Assembly: GCA_017547205.1 (NCBI GenBank)
Contig: JAFYQH010000064.1
Span: 1-43,205 of the forward strand
Source: Bacteroidaceae bacterium
GTDB taxonomy: Bacteria; Bacteroidota; Bacteroidia; Bacteroidales; Bacteroidaceae
Direction of reading: 5' to 3'
DNA length: 43,205 bases
The position numbers and the translations under genes are program-made. The notes beneath the pieces were generated by a model, which was given only the letters and a program-made list of their open reading frames with translations, was not told the origin of the DNA and searched no databases. This document shows, one piece after another, positions 35,690-43,205 of the stretch (its first letter is position 1; each line of letters begins with the position of its first letter).

Positions 35690-38191
35690 ATGAAAAATTT
35701 ACTTTCACTCACAATTCTCTCTTTACTTCTCATCGTGACAGGCTTTGCACAGGAGAATGAAAACAGTATAAAACCGAACTATGCACTTGCCGAGCGCTTC
35801 TCGCCAAACAAGATTGCAAGAATGGTAAAACAGACAAAGGTGCAGCCCACCTGGTTTGCCGATGGCAAGCGGTTCATATACTCATGGAAAGATACCGACG
35901 GAACAAAGTTCTACCTTGTAGATGCTGTCAAAGGCAGCAAAAGAGAGCTATGGGACATGGACTGGATTGCCAAGGAGATTACGCTGCGAACCGGCGACCC
36001 TTATGATGCCGACCACGCACCCATAAAGATAAACAAGAACATACGCGAAGACCGCTATGTAAGGTTCGATGTAGCGTCGAAGAAGGAGGTTCCGCGCGAA
36101 CTGCCGCGTCACGAGCGCAACGACAGCACCAAGATAAAAGCGAACAAGGGCAAGAAGATGGAAAAGACCTTCTATTTCGAGTATGACATTGTGAGTGGCA
36201 AACTGCTTGAGCGTACCAAGGACGAAATGGAAGACCTCTACCCCACTTACCCCGCATGGGCAAACGTTTCGCCTGACGGCAAGTACGCGATATATGAAAA
36301 GAACTACAACCTATGGTACATGTCACGCGAGGAACTTGAAAAGTTGCGCCTTTGGGACAAGGACAGCACCGTGGTGGAGCACCAGCTTACTTTCAATGGG
36401 CGCCCCAACTGGTGCTATGCACGCCATTCGTTAGATGAGAAGCCCGACAGCACAAAAAGGCATCGCGTATACGCGCTCTGGAGCCCCGACTCCCGTCATT
36501 TCGTAATGACACATCGCGCCGACTCTATCCTCTCAAAAATGTGGGTCATCAACTCATTGAGCACTCCACGTCCAAAACTTGAGACATACTACTACCAGAT
36601 GCCGGGTGAGGAGACACCCAAGACTACTGTCGAACTGTTCGATTTTGAGAACAAGACAAGCAAGACTATCAATGTAGAGCGGTTCAAGCAGCAACGCATA
36701 GGCATGTTCAGTAAGTCCGCCACACACCTCACACGATACGAGAACCCACGAAAAACTGTTTGGCTTGGCGACGACAACGGATTCTACTTCGAGCGCATCA
36801 GTCGCGACATGAAGAAGATTGAGGTATGCTATTACGACTTGAGCCTTGACTCAACAAAGATGCTTGTACACGAGGAGATGAATACAAGCATCGAGAGCAA
36901 GCCTATACGCATAGTCAACAACGGCAAGCAGTTCATCCAGTGGTCGGAGCGAACAGGTTGGGCAATGCTCTACCTTTACAATGCCGACGGCACACTCGTC
37001 AACCCTATCACTGATGGAGCATATCACGTTGAGGATGTAATAGCTGTAAACAACAAGGAGAATAAGATATACTTCACTGCTTGCGGCTACAATAAGAACG
37101 AGAACCCATACTACATGCACATGTATAGCGTAAACTTCGACGGAAGCGGATTAAAACAGATTGATGAGAGCGACATGAACAGCTCATTCCTCCCCGCAGC
37201 CGACGGAGAGGCATTCATTGTGACATCATCACGTGTAGATACGGCTCCCGTTAACTATGTTTACAGCAAGAATGGCAAGAAAAGCATAGAACTTGGCACA
37301 ACCGACCTTTCACAGCTATTTGCTGCCGGCTACAAGTACCCGGAGCGTTTTACAGTAAAGGCTGCCGACGGTGTAACCGACCTGTACGGAGTAATGTATA
37401 AGCCTTTCGACTTTGACTCGACAAAGTGCTATCCTCTTATAGAATATGTATACCCCGGTCCGCAGACCGAAGCCGTAAACGAGAGCTGGTCGAGCGGCAT
37501 GAACCGCATCGATCGCCTGGCCCAGATGGGATTCATAGTCGTGACAGTGGGCAACCGCGGCGGACATCCCAACCGCTCGAAATGGTACCACAACTTCGGC
37601 TACGGCAACCTGCGCGACTACGGACTTGCCGACAAGAAGGTTGCAGCCCAGCAGCTCATCGCACGCCACAAGTTCATCGACGGGAACAACGTAGGTATCC
37701 ACGGACACTCGGGCGGAGGATTCATGTCAACAGCAGCCATACTCACCTACAACGACTTCTTCAAGGCTGCCGTATCATGCGCCGGCAACCACGACAACCG
37801 CATATACAACAACTGGTGGAGCGAGAAGCACCATGGTATCAAGGAGAACATCAATGAGAAGAGCGGCAAGGACGGGGTTGTTGAATGCGACACTACATTC
37901 TCATACAGCATAAGCACCAACCAGGAGCTTGCAAAGCGTCTGAAAGGACACCTGCTGCTCGTTACCGGTGATATGGACAACAACGTGCACCCGGCAAATA
38001 CCACACGCGTGGTAGATGCCCTGATACGCGCCAACAAGCGTTTTGAAATGCTGATACTGCCCGGCGACCGTCATGGATTCGAGACCAAGGACGAGTACTT
38101 CTTCTGGAAGATGGCCGACTTCTTCAGCAAGCACCTGCTGGGTGATGCAAAGGAAAGCGAAGTCGACATAAAGGAGATGAACAACGACTGA
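35690..38191 (+). CDS. Secreted S9 family prolyl peptidase (DPP-IV-like)
   Basis: The protein has 833 residues with a signal peptide (MKNLLSLTILSLLLIVTGFAQ). The first two thirds form a DPP-IV type beta propeller with TW/WF/YSW blade pieces. The C-terminal alpha/beta hydrolase carries the triad: Ser674 in HGHSGGGF, Asp763 in DMDNNVHP and His795 in GDRHGF. Usual family members have G-W-S-Y-G-G at the nucleophile; here it is G-H-S-G-G-G. It removes dipeptides, probably after proline or alanine, from peptides in the periplasm. With the C1 peptidase, serine lyase and alanine dehydrogenase it points to peptide use. Confidence 0.93.
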   Translation: MKNLLSLTILSLLLIVTGFAQENENSIKPNYALAERFSPNKIARMVKQTKVQPTWFADGKRFIYSWKDTDGTKFYLVDAVKGSKRELWDMDWIAKEITLRTGDPYDADHAPIKINKNIREDRYVRFDVASKKEVPRELPRHERNDSTKIKANKGKKMEKTFYFEYDIVSGKLLERTKDEMEDLYPTYPAWANVSPDGKYAIYEKNYNLWYMSREELEKLRLWDKDSTVVEHQLTFNGRPNWCYARHSLDEKPDSTKRHRVYALWSPDSRHFVMTHRADSILSKMWVINSLSTPRPKLETYYYQMPGEETPKTTVELFDFENKTSKTINVERFKQQRIGMFSKSATHLTRYENPRKTVWLGDDNGFYFERISRDMKKIEVCYYDLSLDSTKMLVHEEMNTSIESKPIRIVNNGKQFIQWSERTGWAMLYLYNADGTLVNPITDGAYHVEDVIAVNNKENKIYFTACGYNKNENPYYMHMYSVNFDGSGLKQIDESDMNSSFLPAADGEAFIVTSSRVDTAPVNYVYSKNGKKSIELGTTDLSQLFAAGYKYPERFTVKAADGVTDLYGVMYKPFDFDSTKCYPLIEYVYPGPQTEAVNESWSSGMNRIDRLAQMGFIVVTVGNRGGHPNRSKWYHNFGYGNLRDYGLADKKVAAQQLIARHKFIDGNNVGIHGHSGGGFMSTAAILTYNDFFKAAVSCAGNHDNRIYNNWWSEKHHGIKENINEKSGKDGVVECDTTFSYSISTNQELAKRLKGHLLLVTGDMDNNVHPANTTRVVDALIRANKRFEMLILPGDRHGFETKDEYFFWKMADFFSKHLLGDAKESEVDIKEMNND

Positions 38192-38269
38192 CATTCGCAA
38201 TACAGTAATATACAGCTACAGGAGTTATACATTCCATTTTTACAAACGCATTATCAACCGTACAATAAC

Positions 38270-39160
38270 ATGACAACACTGAACAGGATCTTTTTGGCAT
38301 TGGCCATTGCGATGTGCATTCCAGCCATAGCATCGGCTCAAAAATATGAGACCGGACAAATAGTCACGATTGATGGACTCAACTGCGTAGTCGTGGATGT
38401 TGACAGCACTGGCGAACATGGCCTGGCAGCAGGCCCACCAGTCGCTTTGTACGATAACAAGAAGTATTCACCGCAAAAGTTCGTTTTAAAAAAATTCAAG
38501 GCAAAGGACAAGTCACAGGACCCCATGAGTTTTTTTGAGAGAAAAAGATTCTATTGTGTTCTTATGGCCGACCTGAAAAAGAAAGAAGAAGAAAAATACG
38601 TTGAGCCGGTCCTTGAGCGCCTGACTTCAAATTCAGGAGAAGAGGTCCAAAAAATAATTGCAGGATATTGCGAACAGAACAATATTGACATGAAGACATA
38701 TTTCCCGGAACACGCCTGGGTACAATCATTGGGAGAAGGATGGTTCTTGGGAGGTTGGAATGAAATATACATGTACAAGGAGAGAATCAGCCTATCCAAG
38801 GAATATGCCGATTCACTAAATGAGAAATCGGCAAGCGAAGGATACAGATATTTCTACCCGCTTAACCTGCACAGCACAACCAGGGAGAAGTTCCACGGCA
38901 GAATGTGCAGATTAGGGATGTTGTGGACTTATAATTTCCAGAAGTATTGGGACTATGAATACCGGTATAACGTACAGAGAAAGAGAAACGAACAGGTGCG
39001 TGTAGAGAAAAAAAGATTGATAAGCGAGAATTATAGCAGATGGCACATAGGAGCAAACCTTTTAGGTTCTATAATGCAGAGTGGTGACAGCAGCCCTTAC
39101 TACGGCCCCGACCACATATGGCAGAGATACAACTATCTTCTTTCCTTCAAAAGATTTTAA
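38270..39160 (+). CDS. Secreted protein of unknown function
   Basis: The protein has 296 residues with a signal peptide (MTTLNRIFLALAIAMCIPAIASAQ). The mature N terminus (YETGQIVTIDGLNCVVVDVD and EHGLAAGPPVALYD) resembles the opening of short beta domains common in Bacteroidales exported proteins. The middle is Lys/Glu-rich and helical; the end is rich in Tyr, Arg and Trp (SRWHIGANLLGS ... YNYLLSFKRF). I do not recognise the family. It starts 78 bases after the S9 peptidase with no terminator in between, and ends at a strong terminator. Confidence 0.75.
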   Translation: MTTLNRIFLALAIAMCIPAIASAQKYETGQIVTIDGLNCVVVDVDSTGEHGLAAGPPVALYDNKKYSPQKFVLKKFKAKDKSQDPMSFFERKRFYCVLMADLKKKEEEKYVEPVLERLTSNSGEEVQKIIAGYCEQNNIDMKTYFPEHAWVQSLGEGWFLGGWNEIYMYKERISLSKEYADSLNEKSASEGYRYFYPLNLHSTTREKFHGRMCRLGMLWTYNFQKYWDYEYRYNVQRKRNEQVRVEKKRLISENYSRWHIGANLLGSIMQSGDSSPYYGPDHIWQRYNYLLSFKRF

Positions 39161-39184
39161 AGATACAGGGAGTGTTACTTCAAT

Positions 39185-39212
39185 AAAAAAGGTGGCCGTG
39201 GCCACCTTTTTT
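39185..39212. terminator. Bidirectional terminator between the unknown gene and ald
   Basis: A perfect 13-bp stem (39185-39197 with 39200-39212) has a 2-base loop and A6/T6 ends, so it works on both strands of this convergent pair. Confidence 0.9.
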
Positions 39213-39233
39213 AATTGAATATTGCATTGACAT

Positions 39234-40340
39234 TTACCACTCCAACGGCTCGAACGGTAAATCCCATGCCTCGGCCACCTCTTTATAAACCACCTTGCCC
39301 TCGACAACGTTGAGTCCCTTGCGGAGTTCCTCACTCTCGGCACACGCCTTGCGCCAGCCCTTGTCGGCAAGCTGAATGGCATACGGCAATGTTGCATTGG
39401 TAAGCGCGAGGGTCGATGTATAAGGTACGGCACCGGGAATGTTGGCTACGCAGTAGTGCAGAATGCCGTCGACATAGTATGTAGGCTCCTCGTGCGTTGT
39501 GGCATGCGAGGTCTCGAAACAGCCGCCCTGGTCAATTGCAACATCAACAAGCACGCTGCCCGGTTCCATGAGCGAAAGCATCTCGCGTGTGACAAGCTTC
39601 GGAGCCTTGGCTCCTGGCACAAGAACCGAACCCACTACAAGGTCTGCGGTTTTCAGTTCCTCGCGTATATTGTACTCCGATGACATAAGAGTCTTTACGT
39701 TGCGCGGCATGACATCGGCAAGATAAGCCAGTCGCGGCAGGGATATGTCACATATTGTAACATCGGCACCCATGCCCGCAGCCGTACGCGCCGCAGCCGT
39801 ACCCACGACACCTGCGCCTATGACAAAGACCTTGGCAGGTTTCACCCCTGGAACACCACCCATGAGCTTTCCCTTTCCGCCACGCGGACGCTCAAGGAAG
39901 TAACATCCCTCCTGGGTCGCCATGCGGCCGGCAACTTCGGACATAGGAGTAAGCAACGGCAATGAGCGGTCCTTGCGCTCCACCGTCTCATAGGCACAAC
40001 AGACAGCCCCGCTATCTATCATCGCTTTTGTTAGAGGCTCGCTCGAAGCAAAATGGAAATAGGTAAATACCAACTGCCCCTTGCGCACAAGGGCATACTC
40101 GCTTGAGATAGGTTCCTTTACCTTTACAATCATATCGGCAATGGCATATACCTCCTCTATTGTTGGCAGAATCTTTGCACCGGCAGCGGTATACACCTTA
40201 TCGGTAAAACCGCTGTTCGCACCGGCAGAAGACTGCACATAGACAACATGACCGCGACGGGTCATCTCCTGAACACCTGAGGGTGTCATTCCGACACGGT
40301 TCTCATTGTTCTTAATCTCTTTTGGAACACCGATAATCAT
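39234..40340 (-). CDS. ald: Alanine dehydrogenase
   Basis: The protein has 368 residues, normal length. It starts MIIGVPKEIKNNENRVGMTP, has the substrate-domain part KVKEPISSEY and FTYFHFASS, and the NAD loop VIGAGVVGTAAARTAAGMGA. The dimer contact FETSHATTHEEPTY and the closing VANIPGAVPYTSTLAL are typical. It interconverts L-alanine and pyruvate plus ammonia with NAD. As a neighbour of serine lyase and peptidase genes it fits amino-acid fermentation. Its own promoter is not clear; a CCTTTGC near 40405 on the minus strand is a poor match. Confidence 0.96.
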   Translation of the reverse strand: MIIGVPKEIKNNENRVGMTPSGVQEMTRRGHVVYVQSSAGANSGFTDKVYTAAGAKILPTIEEVYAIADMIVKVKEPISSEYALVRKGQLVFTYFHFASSEPLTKAMIDSGAVCCAYETVERKDRSLPLLTPMSEVAGRMATQEGCYFLERPRGGKGKLMGGVPGVKPAKVFVIGAGVVGTAAARTAAGMGADVTICDISLPRLAYLADVMPRNVKTLMSSEYNIREELKTADLVVGSVLVPGAKAPKLVTREMLSLMEPGSVLVDVAIDQGGCFETSHATTHEEPTYYVDGILHYCVANIPGAVPYTSTLALTNATLPYAIQLADKGWRKACAESEELRKGLNVVEGKVVYKEVAEAWDLPFEPLEW

Positions 40341-40446
40341 AGTCGTAATATTTTAGGATTCGACATTTACGAGAGTGAAAGTAGAGAATAAATGAAGAAA
40401 AGCAAAGGATTGTTCCTTAAATTTCGCTAAATAAGAATATAAAAGC

Positions 40447-40477
40447 AGGGTGGCCCAAAGAAAAATCGGGCCACCCT
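40447..40477 (-). terminator. Terminator of the secreted-protein gene
   Basis: A 10-bp GC-rich stem (40447-40456 with 40468-40477) has an 11-base loop and leads on the minus strand into GCTTTTATATTC. It lies 30 bases after the stop at 40507. Confidence 0.75.
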
Positions 40478-40506
40478 TAATGATATTGTCGCTAAATATC
40501 AGTTCG

Positions 40507-42012
40507 TTACTTGACAAGTACTTTCTTGCCATCAACGATGTAGATACCGGGTGCGGTTATCTCATTAATCCTGCGGCCGGTTAGATCGTATATACCCTTT
40601 GCCTTTACGTCATCGGGAGTCACATCACCAATTCCTGTTTCATTGGCGACTTCCTCGAGGACCCATGTCGCGGCAGCCGATGCAGGTGCATCGCAGAAAG
40701 GATAAACTACACCGCCTACATTCTCGACCTTGAAATAGCCGTTTGCATTGGTTATTCGGAAGCGTGTATCGTCAATATAATTAAATGTCAGAGCACTTTT
40801 CTGCCCATCGTTGCATGCATCGACATTCCATGGGCGGCAGACAATGTAATAGCCGCTCTGCGACAGGAGATAGCATGAGCCGCCTGCAGCCTCCTCCATC
40901 ATGAATATCTGGTCGGCAGACTCACGCTTTGCCGACATTATTACCGAACCGGTAGGACCTGTAGTATTATTGGCATTGTATGAATTTATATGCAGGAACT
41001 TGCCGCTATTCACATCCTTTATGCGGTAGACCTTTGTACCCTCGGGAAGCGCCTTGCGCAGAACGACATTCTCATAATATGCGAGAGTCTTGTTCCCTTC
41101 GGGGCCAGAAAGTATCAACGAGAAATTGTCTACAGATATTGTACCGTTGGCATTCACTACCAGATTAATATCCGAGGTGCTGGCATTCATGTCCATCATC
41201 ATCATATATGATGTTCCCTCCGAAAGCGTCTGCAGATAGCCACCGGCCCCTAGTGCCGCTGTCATTCCGTTATTGCCGGGAGAGAGCAGAATGCCTCCAT
41301 AGTTCAAGGCGGAAATATCATTGCCCATGAATTCGGTAACCAGATAGACATCGCCCGCAGCATTGTACTCCACCTTTACATCAAAAGAAGAGGGATATTC
41401 GTCACCGCTGTACGAGGTAACCTTGGATGAGAGGCTATATACACCGGCCCAATCAAAACCTTCGTCACCGGCATCGGTAACAGGAGCAATCTCCACATTG
41501 GTATATTTTGCAATTATCGTTGCCTTTTCAGCATTATAATCGGTCACCCTCACAACCGAGAAATCGGGGACAGAAATAACCTTGGTCTCAGGGTCGTAGC
41601 TATACTTCAACGAACCATAGAATGGAATTTTCCACCCACCGTCAGCAAAAACGCCATAAGGATTGTCGCCGTTTATATTGGCAAGCACAATATCGTTCCA
41701 CAGCTGAGGGTTGTTCGGGTTATCGACCTGCAGGATATTGCCTCCGGTATCAATGCCCGATATTTTATGCGCGGTCAGCGAGCCTGCAAAACCGATGATT
41801 TCGGCAAGGCAGTTGGAGTTGGCACCACTCCTTATCTCAACATCAGACTCAGCCTTGAGCACGCTCTTGTAGCTATTGCCGGCAGCCGTGAACTCAACAT
41901 CAGCCGTAAACTTGTACTTGCCGTAGAAATCGGCAATGCCCGACACCTGTGCCTCTGCAGGGGCAAGCAGCACAAACAGCATCGACAGCAACAGAAAGTA
42001 GATTCTTTTCAT
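40507..42012 (-). CDS. Secreted multi-domain protein with sorting-type tail
   Basis: The protein has 501 residues with a signal peptide (MKRIYFLLLSMLFVLLAPAEAQ). It seems to contain two related beta domains (YGKYKFTADVEF at about 30, and WAGVYSLSSKV at about 200). A beta-trefoil-like part follows (KVYRIKDVNSGKFLHINSYN ... YIVCRPW). The tail GIYDLTGRRI ... GIYIVDGKKVLVK is shared with the fragment at the window start. A surface or secreted binding protein is likely; glycan binding by the trefoil part is a guess. It has a consensus -7 box at 42040 and a terminator after it, so it stands alone. Confidence 0.82.
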   Translation of the reverse strand: MKRIYFLLLSMLFVLLAPAEAQVSGIADFYGKYKFTADVEFTAAGNSYKSVLKAESDVEIRSGANSNCLAEIIGFAGSLTAHKISGIDTGGNILQVDNPNNPQLWNDIVLANINGDNPYGVFADGGWKIPFYGSLKYSYDPETKVISVPDFSVVRVTDYNAEKATIIAKYTNVEIAPVTDAGDEGFDWAGVYSLSSKVTSYSGDEYPSSFDVKVEYNAAGDVYLVTEFMGNDISALNYGGILLSPGNNGMTAALGAGGYLQTLSEGTSYMMMMDMNASTSDINLVVNANGTISVDNFSLILSGPEGNKTLAYYENVVLRKALPEGTKVYRIKDVNSGKFLHINSYNANNTTGPTGSVIMSAKRESADQIFMMEEAAGGSCYLLSQSGYYIVCRPWNVDACNDGQKSALTFNYIDDTRFRITNANGYFKVENVGGVVYPFCDAPASAAATWVLEEVANETGIGDVTPDDVKAKGIYDLTGRRINEITAPGIYIVDGKKVLVK

Positions 42013-42039
42013 AACCAGTGTTTTGAATTATAATATATT

Positions 42040-42048
42040 GCAAATGTA
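42040..42048 (-). promoter_or_regulatory. -7 element of the secreted-protein gene
   Basis: On the minus strand TACATTTGC matches TAnnTTTGC exactly. A TTTG lies 16 bases upstream, a little close for -33. Confidence 0.6.
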
Positions 42049-42130
42049 ACAAGATTATTGCAGACAAAAGGCAATAACACTTTTTATATTAAAAAAAATT
42101 ATAATCTCTTTCCCGTTTATGACAAATGAA

Positions 42131-42139
42131 TAACTTTGC
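42131..42139 (+). promoter_or_regulatory. -7 element of the thioredoxin lipoprotein gene
   Basis: TAACTTTGC matches TAnnTTTGC exactly. The transcript should start near 42145, which rules out the upstream ATG frame start at 42126 and supports the ATG at 42168. Confidence 0.65.
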
Positions 42140-42167
42140 ACATATGAACCGAAAAAATACAATAACC

Positions 42168-42797
42168 ATGAAAAAGATTTTTTATACCATTCTTTGCGCA
42201 GCTGTAATGCTGTCATGTGGCGGGAACAAGGCAAAGCAGGAAAGCTGCAACGGAGATAATGGACATTGCACAGAGCAGCACGAGGGGTGTAGCGGTAACC
42301 ACGAAGGATGCACCGGTGACCACGAGAACTGCACAGGCAACCATGAGGGATGCACCGGTGACCACGAAGGATGCACGGGCGACCATGAGGAATGCACCGG
42401 TGGCCACGAAGGATGCACAAAACACGCGAGTGAAGCCAAAACCGGCAGTATAAAGATTGACACCGACACATTCATAAAGAACGTTGCCGATTTCAACAAT
42501 CCCGAGTGGAAATATCTTGGTGACAAGCCTGCCATTGTTGACTTTTATGCCGACTGGTGCGGTCCCTGCAAGCAGATTGCCCCGATACTTGAAGAAATTG
42601 CGAAGGAGTATGACGGAAAATTGTATGTTTATAAAGTGAATGTTGACGAGAATAAGACCATTGCCGATGCATTCAAGATAAGTGCCATCCCTACTCTTCT
42701 TTTCATCCCCATGCAGGGAGAGCCCAAGACCGAGGTGGGAATGACCACAAAAGATAATCTCGAGAAAATCATCAAGGAGAATCTGCTGAAGAACTGA
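42168..42797 (+). CDS. Lipoprotein thioredoxin with Cys/His heptad repeat
   Basis: The protein has 209 residues from the ATG at 42168. A lipoprotein signal ends at LSCG (Cys17). Residues 27-83 are a repeat of seven, TGDHEGC-like, in which cysteines fall at 27, 34, 41, 48, 55, 62, 69, 76 and 83, exactly seven apart, with His two to four residues before most. From about 95 the chain is a thioredoxin domain: YADWCGPCK with Cys131 and Cys134, and cis-Pro175 in SAIPTLLF. It would be a periplasmic, membrane-anchored disulfide or thiol protein. The Cys/His/Glu repeat suggests metal binding or a redox tail; neither is proven. It has its own promoter and terminator hairpin. Confidence 0.9.
   Translation: MKKIFYTILCAAVMLSCGGNKAKQESCNGDNGHCTEQHEGCSGNHEGCTGDHENCTGNHEGCTGDHEGCTGDHEECTGGHEGCTKHASEAKTGSIKIDTDTFIKNVADFNNPEWKYLGDKPAIVDFYADWCGPCKQIAPILEEIAKEYDGKLYVYKVNVDENKTIADAFKISAIPTLLFIPMQGEPKTEVGMTTKDNLEKIIKENLLKN
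42249..42416 (+). repeat. 21-base tandem coding repeat
   Basis: Seven clear 21-base units (42270-42416) plus one degenerate unit before them (42249-42269) encode the seven-residue Cys/His repeat of the thioredoxin lipoprotein. Units differ by several bases, mostly without changing the His, Glu and Cys codons. Confidence 0.9.
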
Positions 42798-42822
42798 TAC
42801 AATACTCCATAGTATATGGATA

Positions 42823-42861
42823 AAGAGGCCGGGTCAAAAAGTGTTTTTGCCCCGGCCTCTT
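42823..42861 (+). terminator. Terminator-like hairpin after the thioredoxin gene
   Basis: An 11-bp GC-rich stem (42823-42833 with 42851-42861) continues after one mismatch with six A-T-rich pairs around a GTG loop. It lies 25 bases after the stop codon. No T-run follows. Confidence 0.65.
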
Positions 42862-42905
42862 GTGAACAAAGAAAGACAGGACTTCCCGTGTGCCGGGGCT
42901 TTTTG

Positions 42906-42930
42906 CAACTTTTTGGCCGCCAAAAAGTTG
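42906..42930. repeat. Perfect inverted repeat
   Basis: Arms of 11 bp (CAACTTTTTGG and its complement) around a 3-base loop CCG form a stable hairpin between the thioredoxin terminator and the window-end repeat. Its T-runs lie inside the stem, so it may be a second terminator or a dispersed element. Confidence 0.6.
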
Positions 42931-43153
42931 GTAAAGAACGACAGCAACAAAATAAACACAAGACAACAGTAGTAGGGTTAAAAGCGGGAGAGTTTTCTTG
43001 GAACACGATGCAGGACTTTCCAACTGTCCTCCTTTTCAAAGGGGGACGGCAACGCGGGGGAGCGTTGCTTGCGACGACTGAACCTTTAGGTTTACGAAGG
43101 AGTGCCGTATGGCTAAGCGGCAGTTTCGGAGGGAGTTAAAACACAGCCATTCC

Positions 43154-43205
43154 TGTCATGTCGAGCGAATGCGAGACATCTCTGTTTTGTATGTTACAGA
43201 TGTTC
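43154..43205. repeat. Palindromic intergenic repeat, partial copy cut by window end
   Basis: TGTCATGTCGAGCGAATGCG and the bases after it match 433-460 at 23 of 28 positions. The right half lies beyond the window. Confidence 0.7.

Larger units (their letters stand above)
42798..43205. other. Non-coding hairpin-rich tail after the thioredoxin gene
   Basis: These 408 bases show four inverted repeats (42823-42861, 42906-42930, 43026-43047, 43049-43068) and then the partial palindromic repeat. A plus-strand frame of 107 codons here is likely chance: its codons follow the hairpins rather than protein-like patterns. Confidence 0.6.

Noticed and set aside
42249-42416. Possible CRISPR-like array of 21-base repeats
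   Set aside because: There are no spacers; the units are contiguous, in frame, and encode the Cys/His repeat.
42816-43139. A 107-codon plus-strand frame after the thioredoxin gene
   Set aside because: It is built from hairpin sequence, starts just before the terminator stem and has no protein-like pattern.

Overview
The window looks like chromosomal DNA from a member of the Bacteroidales (Bacteroidetes), probably a host-associated anaerobe. The evidence is the gene families (TonB-dependent receptor, type IX secretion style C-terminal tails, GH109-type oxidoreductase, DUF4250, carboxyspermidine dehydrogenase), weak Shine-Dalgarno sites, and several promoters matching the Bacteroidetes sigma-ABfr form (TTTG, about 20 bases, TAnnTTTG). 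I see no rRNA, tRNA, CRISPR array, insertion sequence or phage gene.

Layout. Positions 1-316 hold the end of a secreted protein, then a terminator and a 143-bp imperfect palindromic repeat. A 1284-residue envelope protein joining an MG2-like front to Sel1 repeats (637-4491) precedes a GH109-like oxidoreductase (4560-5789). On the minus strand follows a tight recJ-recQ-cstA operon (10988 down to 5895). Then comes the most unusual unit, a six-gene minus-strand operon at 17520-11440: STAS protein, ABC permease fused to a lipoprotein-type solute-binding half, ABC ATPase with a degenerate histidine-kinase-like tail, NMT1-type binding protein, transmembrane Cache-HAMP-SpoIIE phosphatase fused to an RsbW-like kinase, and a second STAS protein.

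Next are a secreted C1 peptidase, recA and carboxyspermidine dehydrogenase (minus), then dnaK and a small DUF4250 gene (plus). From 24066 to 34064 the minus strand carries a zinc-ribbon/DUF805 membrane protein, an SDR protein, a TonB-dependent receptor and two tandem paralogous Asp-box (BNR) surface proteins with type IX tails. The plus strand then has L-serine ammonia-lyase, a secreted S9 (DPP-IV-like) peptidase and an unknown secreted protein. The minus strand has alanine dehydrogenase and a secreted protein whose C terminus is paralogous to the gene at the window start. The last gene is a lipoprotein thioredoxin with an exact seven-residue Cys/His repeat. A hairpin-rich non-coding tail ends in a second partial copy of the palindromic repeat.

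How the genes fit together. Peptidases, serine lyase and alanine dehydrogenase suggest an amino-acid-using lifestyle. The ABC/STAS/SpoIIE operon reads as a partner-switching circuit built around a transporter: a periplasmic sensor domain controls a PP2C phosphatase, STAS proteins are the phosphorylation targets, and one kinase-like fold is attached to the transporter ATPase itself. I know of no described system with this arrangement. It is the best candidate here for something new.
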